From: Ricordea florida
Taxonomy: Eukaryota; Cnidaria; Anthozoa; Corallimorpharia; Ricordeidae
Assembly (NCBI GenBank): GCA_949710005.1
Contig: OX453279.1
Span: forward strand, 8,432,378 to 8,496,377
Direction of reading: 5' to 3'
Length of the DNA: 64,000 nt
Program-made: the position numbers and the translations under genes
In this document: positions 43,759-54,679 of the stretch, piece after piece
Layout: every line of letters starts with the position of its first letter
Position numbering within the stretch: the stretch's first letter is position 1
Notes under the pieces: generated by a model
Told to the model about the DNA's origin: nothing
Databases searched by the model: none
The model's input: only the letters and a program-made list of their open reading frames with translations

Positions 43759-46301
43759 ATGGTCAGGAAAGCTAGAGGAATTGTGGCAGTGAACGAGGAG
43801 ATAACGAAAATGGACAGGGTCCTGGAGGAGAAAAGGAAAGTGAGAGATGCAAAGGTGCATCTGTGCAGGAGGCTTGATGAAAAGGTAAGATAAAACCAGT
43901 GTCTTATGTAAGCGAATGGTTTTTCCCGCGAAATTCGCAAACAAGCTGTAGCCAAGAACTCTGACCGTTTAAATGATCGTTAAAAGAGCCCCCTCTCCTA
44001 ATTCTGACATAAAAACTATAACGTACCCTAGGAAAACACCCGGAAATATTGAAAATCATGATTTTAATTTGTTTTAAAAGTTATCTAGATAAAATCCAGT
44101 TTAACCAACAAGATATTTTTTAGATCGCCGAAGTACTTGAGGATGTAGAAGAGCTAGACAGTGTAGGTAGAGAAGTAAAGTCAGTGAAGTCACGTAATGC
44201 AAGGAAGAAACCAACCACCCCACAGCTAAGTATCAGACAAGCTAGAAGAAGAAGAAACAATACGTTTCAAGCAGCTTTAAAGCTTCATGGTGGGAGCCCA
44301 GAGGAGACAGAACCAGCTGAATTTGGATTGCTTGACACAGTTGTGAGCAAGTGTGATGCTGGCCTTGTAGCAGAGAAAGTAATGAATTCCAAGAAAATCA
44401 TGAAAGCAGTTACATCAAAGACCAAGAAGGAGCTAAAAAAATATGAAGAGTCAGAGGAAAATAAGATCAGAAGTGTAGCTGTTTATTATAGTGGGGGTGT
44501 CATGGGAAAAAGGAAATACCGCAAAGTCTATAGGGAAATGTGTTTTAAACATAATGCTATAAGTGGTAGGCAGAACATACCCTTATCTGTTGCAGGTTGT
44601 CCCATTCCTAGACTGCTCCCTTATAATAAGCTAATGTCATACATTAAACAGATCCCTATAGGTAATGTGTATAGTGTTGCTGATACTCTGTGTGAGGGTA
44701 TGGATGAAAAGGTTCATGGATGCTATTGGGGTTTAGAAGAGACACTTCTTACACTTGCTAAGTATTATCTGTCTAACAGTAGTAGCTATACATTAACCTG
44801 GTTTAATAACGAACCTTACACATTTTTTGTCTCACTAGGTGGAGATGGTGCACCATGCGGAAAGGGTGACACAGCATGTGCTTGGCTAGTGAGCATTCTA
44901 AATATCACCAGAGGTGTTTTGAGTAGTAATGAAAACTACCTCCTCTTTGGAGCCAATTGTAGTGAAAATAGTAAACCAGTGGAGAGATTTCTTAACCATC
45001 TTGCTAGAGAAATTGACACTGTTGAAAATAAGACATATGTCTTAACACATAATGGTCAATCTGTTAATGTCAAGTTCTATATAGCTGAACTCCCCAATGA
45101 CATGAAAATGCTTTCATTTATTACTGGAGAACTTAGCAATAGTGCAAAATATTTTTCTTCTTTTGCAGATGTGACCAAAGAAAATGGTGTTCTCATAAAT
45201 GGAACATTTGGAAATGAAAAAAAAAACACATGGCATCCTTGGGATTATAACACCAGACTAAAAGTAGCCAAGGAAGTGGAAACCCTAAAAAAGAAAATTT
45301 CAAAACAAAAACTTGCAGAGACTACAAAAAGAAACAAGATCACAACCTTCATTTCAAGTCAAAATAGCAGACAAGAATTCATTCCCCCTCTGGGCCCTGT
45401 CATTGAAAGAATCCATGTAGATCCTTTGCATTTAAAAAACAATGTCTGTGCTCTCCTCCATCAACATTTGTTAGAACTGGTTTTGAAGGTCTCTGTTACT
45501 AACCACAGCAATGTTTTTTCACAGATCCCTTCCAAATCTCCATTTGCATGTTATGTTAAAACACTCCGTACAAAGTGTGATCTTTCCAGGCTTGCCAAGA
45601 GAATTATACGATGGTTTAATGAAAGCAGAAGTAAAGAGAAGAAATTTGACTATCGTTTCACAGGGAAGGACTCGCGCATGTTTGTACATAATTTTATGTT
45701 TTTAATTTCCTCCGTAGATTCCTTTGTAGAAGATCCCAAAGCAAAGCAACACCTTCATGCTCTTGCTTTTTTGTGTTTGGTGTTGCGGGACTGTATATCA
45801 CTGTTTAGTCGGGTTTCGATAAACAGTGAACAAGTGATCAAACTTGAACGTCTGTGTAGAACCTTTTATAGAGTATTTGTACTTATTTTTAATTTCCATC
45901 CTTTTGTATGGACTCTAGGGTTTATTGTGCCAGCTCATACTAAGGACATGTTTGGTAAGTATGGCTTGGGTCTGGGCCTGAATTCAATGGAGGGAAGGGA
46001 AGCCAAGCATGTTTCTATTGCAAGGTACTGTAGAAACAGTGAATTCAATTCCAGATGGCCACAGATTTTTATGCATGAGTATATTTCATTGCTATGGTTA
46101 CGTGAACGTGGTCATAATCAAACAGGCAAAGTGGCCACATCTGGCCTAATATATGAGCCAAAACGGACCACTAAACCAGAGTTCTGTAACTGTGGCTTCC
46201 ATAAAGATCCAAGTGAAGAGAAATGCAAATACTGCAGTCATCCACTTAGATTACTTATCATTGAATGTGACAAGCAAGGTAAGCTCCTCAAGCTGTCTTG
46301 A
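43759..46301 (+). CDS. DDE-type transposase of the 5.7 kb transposon (two exons)
   Basis: Exon 1 from the first in-frame ATG (43759) to 43884, intron 43885-44123 (GTAAGA...TAG), exon 2 44124-46301; about 767 aa. Exon 1 could start further 5', since the frame is open back to about 43627. Exon 1 is a charged, helical segment. Candidate catalytic acids are D in GGDGAP (near 44844), D in LPNDMKML (near 45099) and E in SMEGREAKH (near 45990); a further D lies in HVDPLHLKNN. The C-terminus has a zinc-ribbon-like CNCGF...CKYC. The spacing, with a long insert between the second D and the E, fits CMC/RAG-like DDE enzymes. Assignment of the triad is inference; no stop or frameshift is seen. Confidence 0.7.
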
Positions 46302-47154
46302 CTTTTCATAAGGGGAAATAGTTGTGCTGGTCCACAAGTGCAAAATGTCCTAACATTTTGGTTCTGCACTAATTTGTGTGGGCTGGGTTTTGTGTACTGA
46401 GTTTGGTTGATGCCCCAAGGTTTGTTTTTGTACTGAGATTTATGTTTTGCATCTGGGCCACCATACATAACCTCACTGTTTAATCCTTTAAGCCCTAACA
46501 GTGATTGACATCAAATTTCTCCTTGTAGTAACACTGCTTATCCAGCCACAGGAATTATGAGAATTAAGGACATAATCACTTCAGGTGGATACTCCTGATA
46601 CTGTATTAAATTCTCTCCACCATTGCTATAATTATCAAATAGGGAAATTAAAGGAGAACTTTTATTTCAATATTAGGGCGTAAAGGGTCAATACAACTGG
46701 TATACTTAGACATCCAAGGAGAAAAAGTCTGGTTTGTGAATTAATAGTGGAGCACAGGCAAAGTAGATCTTTGTTTAATCTTGTTGTTATTCTAATAATA
46801 ATTTTTGCTGAAAGTTGCAAGATTAGTTTACATATTACTGAATATGGTAAAAGAGGATACAATGTTTGTACCTTTTTTGGAGCTATTTAGCCATATGTTT
46901 GTCTTTTATGATCTCTACTCTTGACTTTTTATCATTTGATAGCAACTCTTGTGAATTTCATCTTTGTTTATTCTTTCTTTTGGGCAACCATGCAACAAGA
47001 TAATTTTGTCATCACAAACAGATTGTATCATTTACAGTAATAAAAAAAAATTCAATTTAGTTCAAGTCTTGTGTGATCTTGAAATTGTTTTCAGGAATGT
47101 TTTATTGGTACAGTCCAAACAAATATCTCTAATAAGGTCATAACTCTCCTACCA
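46302..47154. other. Transposon spacer, no gene seen
   Basis: Sequence downstream of the transposase stop, AT-rich, presumably 3' UTR. Nothing else recognised. Confidence 0.5.
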
Positions 47155-47668
47155 CTTTAGTACTAATAGGTGTTACTGCACATGTTGGAAGAAAAACTAC
47201 TGTAATCTAATGCTAATAGGTGCTACTGCACATGTTGAAAGAGCAACTACTGTAATCTAATGCTAATAGGTGCTACTGCACATGTTAGAAGAGCAACTAC
47301 TGTAATCTAATGCTAATAGGTGCTACTGCACATGTTGGAAGAACAACTACTGTAATCTAATGCTGGTAGGTGCTACTGCACATGTTGGAAGAGCAACTAC
47401 TGTAATCTAATGCTAATAGGTGCTACTGCACATGTTGGAAGAAAAACTACTGTAATCTAATGCTAATAGGTGCTACTGCACATGTTGGAAGAACAACTAC
47501 TGTAATCTAATGCTGGTAGGTGCTACTGCACATGTTGGAAGAGCAACTACTGTAATCTAATGCTAGTAGGTGCTACTGCACATGTTGGAAGAAAAACTAC
47601 TCTAATCTAATGCTAGTAGGTGCTACTGCACATGTTGGAAGAGAAACTACTGTAATCTAATACTAATA
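47155..47668. repeat. 50-bp minisatellite, about 10 copies
   Basis: Period 50 bp, each unit containing GGTGCTACTGCACATGTT and ACTACTGTAATCTAATGCT. Copies differ at a few positions. It separates the 3' ends of the two convergent transposon genes. The array also reads on the other strand without a long open frame. Confidence 0.95.
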
Positions 47669-47694
47669 CAAAGGAAAAAGGAAGGAAAATTACT

Positions 47695-48876
47695 TTAGTC
47701 AAAGTGTTGAGGGTTACCATGATAGTTCCACTCACCATAATAGAACTGAAGAACTAACTGGCCATTCCTTTTTTTATACACAAAAGCAAAGTCCTTGGTT
47801 GTCGAAATTATCAGTCTGACTTTATGTTGATGTCTAGTGAGTCCAGTTAGTGTTCGTTTAAAGTAACTCTTAATCTTCTTGGGTGTCTGTCCAGATAAAC
47901 ATGCAAAGAGACGATGAACAAGATGTGATGATGTTAAAGAAATAACTTGTGCTTTGTTGTTTTGGGCAAAATAACAGTCGGGCTCTTTAGCATTTAGGTC
48001 CCTCAACACTTCCTTTAGACAAAGGAAAATGTCAATTGGTATGCTTCTCGTAATCTCTCCATAGTACGGCTTCCGTATTCCCACCTTTCCCGCTAGTCGT
48101 CTATAAATACAGTTGAGCCATACTCTTGACTCTGAGTCAAGCACTGACCCCACATTTAGAGATTTTGATCTCAAATGTAGGGCAGCTAAGTGATGATCTA
48201 AAAGAGACGCAAATGCTTTTATCATATTTAGGCAATTTTCAACAACAAAAAAATTTACAAAATTATATAATTATATAATTAAGTTTTTCTTAGCATCTCA
48301 GGGCCGGAATTATCCCTTTAAGAATCAAAGTGGATAAATCACGATGTATTAAGAGATAATTTTCTTTTATTTCAAAATAAATATTTCATTTTGATAGATT
48401 GCCGCACAACTAAGCCTCGATTTATTGAAAGAATTGAAGGTATTATAAATTAATCAAGCTTAAATTTGTTTCATGTCATGGTATTAAATCGTAAAGCAGG
48501 ATTAAATCTTCCAAAACCATCGAACGGCAATGTCCTCAACCTCTAACGTGCATTGACTAAATATATTTTATAGGCACTCAAAATATTAGTCATCGTATTA
48601 ACAACTTAGGAAATAAAGAAGCTAACCTCCTGGCTCTTTAGTCAAGAACGACTGGCGAACAATAGGAAGTACTGCCTGTTTCACATTTTCACGAAAGAAT
48701 TCGTGATCGCAGCACTCTCCCCCATCAAATGACTCAACCCACTCCTCCATTTTTTCCTTCTGCATATCTACCTGAAGATCTAGATCTTCCTCTTCCTCAC
48801 TATCTACATCACCTCCTTTCTCCTCTAAAACCTGCTCAAGTACGTCCTCTACACTAAATCTCTTCCTAGCTGCCAT
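47695..48876 (-). CDS. Transposon accessory protein (two exons), function unknown
   Basis: Exon 1 48876-48627 starts MAARKRFSVEDVLEQ and is acidic (DSEEEEDLDLQ). Donor GTTAGC at 48626; exon 2 48215-47695 joins in phase (G|CA, alanine) and ends HGNPQHFD stop; about 256 aa. It starts about 100 bp inside the right inverted repeat and converges on the transposase gene. By position it resembles the second gene of CACTA elements (a DNA-binding TnpA-like factor), but no domain is recognised. The exon 2 acceptor (AAAAG) is weak in pyrimidines, so that border is less sure. Confidence 0.55.
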
Positions 48877-49423
48877 CTTGAATTCGTAAAATATTTTTCT
48901 GAGTTTCAATGACATGCCGCTGACCAAAAGAAATGGCAAATGGCCGATTTTTAGGTTGCGCGTGCCCGGCGTGGCTATTGAATGTGTTATTCTCGCATCC
49001 AAATCATCCTTACGGATTGCTTTTAAATTCTCCATTGTTGTAACTTTTACACTTGAAGGAATTACAGTTGATGTCGCATGGCTTCAGTTACAGAAAAAAA
49101 AAACAAGTGAGCAGAGAAACAGAAACAAAAACACACACAAAAAAAAAACAAATAAAAAAAGGACAAATATTTTGTTCCAATATCAGTCACATTAAACGCT
49201 ACTTGAGTAGAAATTTTAGCACAAATCCAAGCTTTCCACATTAACACTCTAATAACACATTTTGGTTCTAGGAAGGCTCACGACTGAACAAATTTCAGAA
49301 AGCAGATTGATGTAAATACGAAGTATCTGTTAGTTTTTTACTTTCTGTTCTGCGAACAATTTTTACAGATTTGAGCGTCTCATGCTGAACTTCTGCCAGA
49401 AAATTACAGTTCAACAACAACAA

Positions 49424-50935
49424 CTTTATTTACCCTAATAAATTACAAGAAAGAGAATATATATAGTTTAAATAAATAAGTAATTAGGGGTCTGGCTGCC
49501 TGAAATAACTGTAGAGTTAAAAAGGGCAGGCAGCCAGTGTTACAATTATATAATACAAATTTAGGTCGGTAAAGTTCACAACAACACAGAACATTACAGA
49601 ACATTACAAAACATTACAGTGAGCAAAATAAAAAAAAGACAAAAATATATTAGAATATCGAGGAAAAAAAAGAGCAAAACAGCCTTAGGGTTGATCAATA
49701 CAGGCGCTAGCTAGTATCTATCGAGACACTCAACTTGCATTTTTTTCTTAAACATTGATGCGGATGATAACTTTATATGATCATCAATGGAGTTCCAAAT
49801 AGAGGGGCCTTGAAACCTAATGTTAAACTTGCCATAATTAGTTCTTACGAGAGGAAGATAATAAGACTGTTTTGCTGCAAGCCTAGTATTATAATTATGA
49901 ATATTCGTTACTCTAGTAAAAAAAAGAATGAAAGGCAATAGGAAGGAGCTCGTTATGAAATTTGTACATGAATATAGCAATATAAAATGTGACAAGATCA
50001 AAGAATTTGATAACTTGGAGAGATTTGAACAATTTATAAGCTTCATTAAAGAGCTCACGATTTGTGGGAGAAAGGCTTTCAGAGATGTACATTATATGCT
50101 CACCCGGGTAACCCAGGTCATTGGATTTTATTTCCTTGAGTTTCATTCTTGCCTGATAGAACGCATCTTTTGTGTCACGTCTGACAAACTTGACAATAAT
50201 GGGCGACGGGCCAGGTTTTTTGCCTTTGTAGGGTTTTGATGGGGGAAGGCGGTGGCTGACTGATATATCTGTGTCAGTAATATCAACACCAATAGCTTTT
50301 CCCATATCTTTCACAATTAAATTCGTCGATTCTTCCGGTATCTGCGGAACGCCTCGTATCTCCACACACTCCCTTCGAGTATATTGTTCCAAGTCATTGT
50401 TTGCCTTGGTCACAGACTTGAGCGAGGTATCCAGTTTATCATTTCGTAGCTTCTTGTTTTCCTCCTCGCACACTGTAAGTCTTTTAAGTAGGGCATCATA
50501 TTGTTTGCTAGTGAATGATAAGAGCTCTTTGGCCTCCACTACAGATTTCTTAAACTCATCGAACGTCGTCTTGAATGGAGCTAGCTTTTGCTCCAATTTC
50601 TCCTCCAAAATAGCAACTAGCTGCTCACTTGTAACAGCGGACATGACAAAACGACAATACAAACATGTAAGAAGTAGTAGAAAACAAAAATTAAGTAGTA
50701 ACAAGGCCACTTGGCTATGATATTTTTTCGAATTTGGGAGCTCGAAAAAACACCGCCATCATGGCCGCCGACCGCTGTCCAGAGACAGCTCACCCTTATT
50801 TTCGGTCTCAGACCAGCCTGCGTTTTGGAAAAACCCAAAGGGGAACTCCAGGGTCCGTTTCTCGAAAGGACCGTAAACTTACTGGGCTCGCGAAGCAATT
50901 TTATGATCGGAATAGTGACAACGGCAAATAAAGTT
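49424..50935 (-). mobile_element. Non-LTR retrotransposon, internally deleted
   Basis: Minus strand. A CpG-richer 5' part (50700-50935), ORF1 from 50644, then a direct in-frame jump to the tail of ORF2, a 3' UTR and a terminal TTGTTGTTG tract near 49420-49430, as in CR1/L2-type LINEs that end in short repeats. Most of ORF2 (endonuclease and RT) is missing. Confidence 0.7.
49711..50644 (-). pseudogene. LINE ORF1 fused to ORF2 C-terminal tail
   Basis: ORF1 starts MSAVTSEQLVAILEEKLEQK, a coiled coil to about residue 80, then DLEQYTRRECVEIRGVPQ and PSPIIVKFVRRDTKDAFYQA, an L1-ORF1-like RNA-binding module. At about 50040 it passes in frame into VTFYIAIFMYKFHNELLP, the RT tail. One-base shift in an eight-T run at about 49918; the next frame continues NIHNYNTRLAAKQSY to MQVECLDRY stop at 49711. 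Such a fusion would make an ORF1 with a foreign tail. Confidence 0.75.
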
Positions 50936-51560
50936 CTAGATTAGCATGAATGTTAGGGTGGTTTTGCGTCTTATGGAACGACAAGCAAGACAAGGTTAAA
51001 ATGATTATTAAGATAAATGATCACACGGAGGGTACACTTAGATTGATAGACATCGTCTCTTTCAACAAAGCTCTAAAACCCACCTTCATAAAAAATATCT
51101 AAGCAAGGAAAACAATATTGGGTGTGGTTTCACTAGACCTCTTGCCAATGGGGAACCTTGAGGTTGGATTGGGTTTACCTTATTAAGTTATGATCCAATC
51201 CCCGTTTGCGGTTAGCTGCTTGTAAATTACCTACGGGGAAGGCAAGCGTTAACCTGTAAACATGGAAGATCTGAAAGATGAACTTTTCTTTGGCTTACTT
51301 TAGGTAACTGTTACGGTGCTTCTCTTAAATCATCAACATCAATTGAGTTAAGCGATTCAACTCTCCCATTTATATATATTTTAGACGTCGATTTCCCGCT
51401 CACCAGAAAAGGAAATGAAATCCTTATAGCTTGGTCGGAAATTAATTTGGATGCCAAACTAATTAGAGACAAACTAAGACTGAAGAAAGTCTGAGACTAA
51501 CTATTAGGATTTCCTATTTAGATCTTGCAAATGGAAAGGTAGAAGTGCTTTAAATACCTC

Positions 51561-51850
51561 TTATTAATCGAGTTCGAGGTCCGTACTGTAAAATACGGAT
51601 CGAGGTTTTTCCCGTCGATTTATGGCCCAAGCGCGAAGCGCTTGGGCCATAAATCGACGGGAAAAAACGAGGATCCGTATTTTACAGTACGGACCGAGAA
51701 AACGAGGTTAATAAGATATTTATTATATCTCTGGAGTCATTTTGGCGACCAAAGCAAACTTTAGCGGGCCGTACAGTGAAGTACGGCCCGCTAAATTGAC
51801 CAATCACAGCGCGCGTACTAACTGAGAGATATAATAAATTTTGTTATCAC
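51561..51850. mobile_element. MITE, GCGGGCCGT palindrome family with two hairpins
   Basis: Long palindrome around GGCCCAAGCGCGAAGCGCTT (arms about 70 bp, 51570-51712), then a second hairpin GCGGGCCGT/ACGGCCCGC at about 51763-51792 and a CCAATCACAGCGCGCG box. Confidence 0.7.
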
Positions 51851-51899
51851 GTCAGTTGGTCTTATTATCTAGGAAAAACTTTCTTTCACACTCCCGGAG

Positions 51900-53157
51900 G
51901 TTCAATTCTCATTATAAGAATAGATCGTCACGCAGTCTTTTCATACTTATTGCCGATGATACCAACATTTTTTTTCTCATAACGACTCAAATCTAATGAT
52001 GGAAATTGTAAATAATGAATTGAAAAAACTATCAAGCTGGTTTCAGGCTAATAAGCTTTCCATTAACATGAAAAAGTCAAATTTTATTCTATTTAAAACA
52101 AAGCAAAACAAGCAAAAACTTGAGTTACATTTTTCAATTAATGATATTGAAATTGGTCATGTAAATGAAGTTCTGTTTTTGGAAGTTATACTTGATGAAC
52201 ACTTATCTTGGAACTCTCAAATACAAAACGTAGCAAGAAAAGTCTCAAAATCAGTGGGCATTATTTACAAATCAATCATAAGACCTGGTTATGTACTCTC
52301 TATTGTAGTTTAGTTTATCCTTATTTACATTACTGTGCGATTGTGTGGGGCTCAACTTATCAGTCAAATCTAAAGCGTTTGATTAATCTTCAGAAACGGG
52401 TTATTAGAATAGTTTCAAGGAGTTCTTTTGATGCACATGCCAATCGTATCTTTGCAAGCTTACGAATTCTAAAATTTGAAGACATTATCAAACCCTAAAT
52501 AGGTAAAGTTATGTACCTTTATAAAAAACGGCCTGCTTCCTGATAGTTTTAATGACATGCTTTTGCTTAACTGTGACATAAATTCATTTAGAAAACAGTC
52601 CTAAGAAAGTACGCGCGCTGATTGGTTAGAAATCGTGTTTCTATTAAACAATTAGATTATGAGCTCGAGATTTCTATCGCGTGATAGTTGACGAGGGCGC
52701 AGCCCGAGTCAACTATCACGCAGAGAAATCGAGAGCGAATAATCTAATTGTTTTAGTATAAATCTACTAGTCGTTCAAAACTTTGTCTTTTCTGGAACAG
52801 CCTCGACCAGTAAACTGTCTAAATCTTCTTCACGGACACTTCGAAAACGTGAAGAAGCGGCCGCCATTACGCTACTCACTATCTATCACAGAATAGATAG
52901 TGGGTAGCGTAGCCAATCAGAGCGCGGCATTTGTGATAGAACGCTAGTAGATTTATACTAAAACTCGATAGAAACACAGAACTAGCACGAGCTGTGACGT
53001 AATGATGACGCGAGCAAAGAGAATTTACATTTTGATAATCAAAGCTAACAAGTTGCTTTTCTTTTTTTCGTCGCGGTGTTTTCTAAAAGAAATAGAAAAC
53101 TTGTTCTTCGTGTTTCTATTGAGTTATAGAAACACGAGTGAAAGTTTGGGAGAACTC

Positions 53158-53188
<31 letters not shown>

Positions 53189-53189
53189 C

Positions 53190-53220
<31 letters not shown>

Positions 53221-53540
53221 CTTTCACTCGTGTTTCTATAACTCGATAGAAACATGGTACATGTTTTCTATTTCTTAAATAATACTAGAAGTAAGAATTC
53301 CTTCCGTTTGCCCTTCTGTAGGACAAATGTAAGGAAATTTTCACTTCGTTTTCAAGGGCCCAAAATATTTAATTCCCTTAGCTCTGAAATTCAGAATGAA
53401 TCTAAGAATCTATTCATAAGCCTTATTGGCTTTCTTGGGCTTCCTTGCCTCTTTTTTTATTTTAACTTTACATGTATATTTTGTGTGTATGGCAAAATAA
53501 TAATAAATAAATAAAAATAAAAATAAATAAATAAGGAAGA
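51900..53540 (+). pseudogene. CR1/L2-like LINE ORF2 fragment, interrupted by MITEs
   Basis: An RT ADDTN box is at about 51952, then NNELKKLSSWFQANKLSINM, ending LYCSLVYPYLHYCAIVWGST and LINLQKRVIRIVSRSSFDAH after a frameshift. The last part (NTRSKNSFRLPFCRTNVRKF) comes after the nested MITEs at 53254. A T-run shift and stops make it dead. It ends in (AATAA)n near 53500. Confidence 0.75.
52598..53253. mobile_element. Nested MITEs inside a LINE fragment
   Basis: The outer element has ends GTGTTTCTAT/ATAGAAACAC and a near-perfect palindrome at 53098-53252. Into it is set the 52650-52970 MITE of the TTTAGTATAAATC family. The LINE tail resumes after 53253. Confidence 0.65.
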
Positions 53541-53829
53541 GCATTACAAGAGTTGATCACCTGACGGAAGGTTCTTTGAATTCCAAATTTCTGTCCCTTT
53601 TTGCTTTCCATGAGAAGTATAACTTGAAACCTTGTTCTTTGTCCTATTTTTGATTAATGTCCGCACTCAAAGTTCTACAGAAAGCAATTCGACTGGAAAG
53701 CGTAAAGACCACTACCAATAGAGAGGATATATATATTTTCTGTTTAAAGTTTTAGAAACTAGAAAATCATGCAGACTGGCATATAAAAGGATTGTCTAAG
53801 AAAATGTGAAACTTCTAAATTAAGTCAAA

Positions 53830-54058
53830 GGAAAAGGCTTGAAAATGTTGGTTTTTACGACAACGATTAAGATCAACTGGAAGGCGGCCATCCAGCTAGC
53901 TTTCCCTATGAATGTACGAAAAACACAATTCTCAGAATTTTCCATTTTAAGTTCTTGCATCGTCGACTACCTACAGATGACTTCCTAAAGAAGATTGGAC
54001 TTGAAGATAATTATAATAATAATTTTTTCGAAGAACGTAAGAAAGTTTTCATCAAGCT
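53830..54058 (+). pseudogene. Possible LINE fragment before a PLE
   Basis: Reads IFHFKFLHRRLPTDDFLKKI GLEDN, which recalls the tail of L1/Tx1-type ORF2. Border with the following PLE is unclear. Confidence 0.35.
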
Positions 54059-54059
54059 C

Positions 54060-54620
54060 GCATTTTGTGGTAAAACCTAAAAACTCAGTAAAACGTTTAT
54101 CAAAAAACTCAACAAGTTCACTAATTTCAATTTCATCTTTATAATGTTATGGCAAACAAGGCGAATCAAAAGCCTCTTTAACCACAAAGACAAAAACACT
54201 CATAGATCCAAAGTTGTTTACAAAGGAGATTGTTCTTGTGGTGCTGATTATATTGGCGAGACTGTGAGAAAATTAGCAGTACGAATTGCGGAACATTCAA
54301 ATCCTGCTCACACCTCTGAACCTGCAAAACACCTGCGAGAAAATCCATCACATTCTTTCACCTGGCGTTTTCTCTCTTCAGCACAGACATTCTACAAGCG
54401 TAGGATCGTTGAGGAGCTGATGATCCAACAATTCCGCCCCAGTTTGAAGAAACAAGTAATTTCTTATGCATCCAAACTTTTTCCAACGGGAATTACATAA
54501 GATATATGTACATGCGTGCGGACGGTCATTTTTAACCCTGATGATGGCAAATAGCCGAAAACGTTTGGTTTTTACTTCTAACTTTACAAAATTTTTTTTA
54601 ACATTTTAGCCTTGTATATA
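54060..54620 (+). mobile_element. PLE fragment with GIY-YIG domain and hammerhead
   Basis: ORF 54144-54500 reads VVYKGDCSCGADYIGETV, then RIAEHSNPAHTSEPAKHL, an endonuclease of GIY-YIG type with a different sequence from family B. A stop or shift separates it from VFIKLAFCGKT at about 54040. A hammerhead core is at 54538-54565. An ATA/ATT trinucleotide array follows at 54632-54675. Confidence 0.8.
54538..54565 (+). ncRNA. Hammerhead ribozyme core, GGC class
   Basis: CTGATGA, stem II GGC-AAATA-GCC, GAAA then ACGTT; the short helix III differs from the others by one A. Confidence 0.7.
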
Positions 54621-54632
54621 AGATACTAATAC

Positions 54633-54676
<44 letters not shown>

Positions 54677-54679
54677 TTT

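Larger units (their letters stand above)
43241..48975 (+). mobile_element. DNA transposon, CMC/EnSpm-like, apparently full length
   Basis: The ends are inverted repeats of about 32 bp: left begins CACGCCGGGCACGAGCAACC, right (reverse complement) CACGCCGGGCACGCGCAACC, with two to three differences. GCT flanks both ends, a 3-bp target duplication. Termini that start CAC with 3-bp duplications fit the CACTA/EnSpm branch of CMC transposons, although the next bases are GCC rather than TA/TG. Inside are a spliced DDE-type transposase gene (+), a convergent spliced accessory gene (-) and a 50-bp minisatellite between them. Both genes are open, so the copy is young or active. Confidence 0.72.

Noticed and set aside
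47155-47668. CRISPR-like array
   Set aside because: The 50-bp units are directly tandem without unique spacers; it is a minisatellite in a eukaryotic transposon.
50271-50720. 149-codon plus-strand frame
   Set aside because: Antisense shadow of the LINE ORF1 coding sequence.
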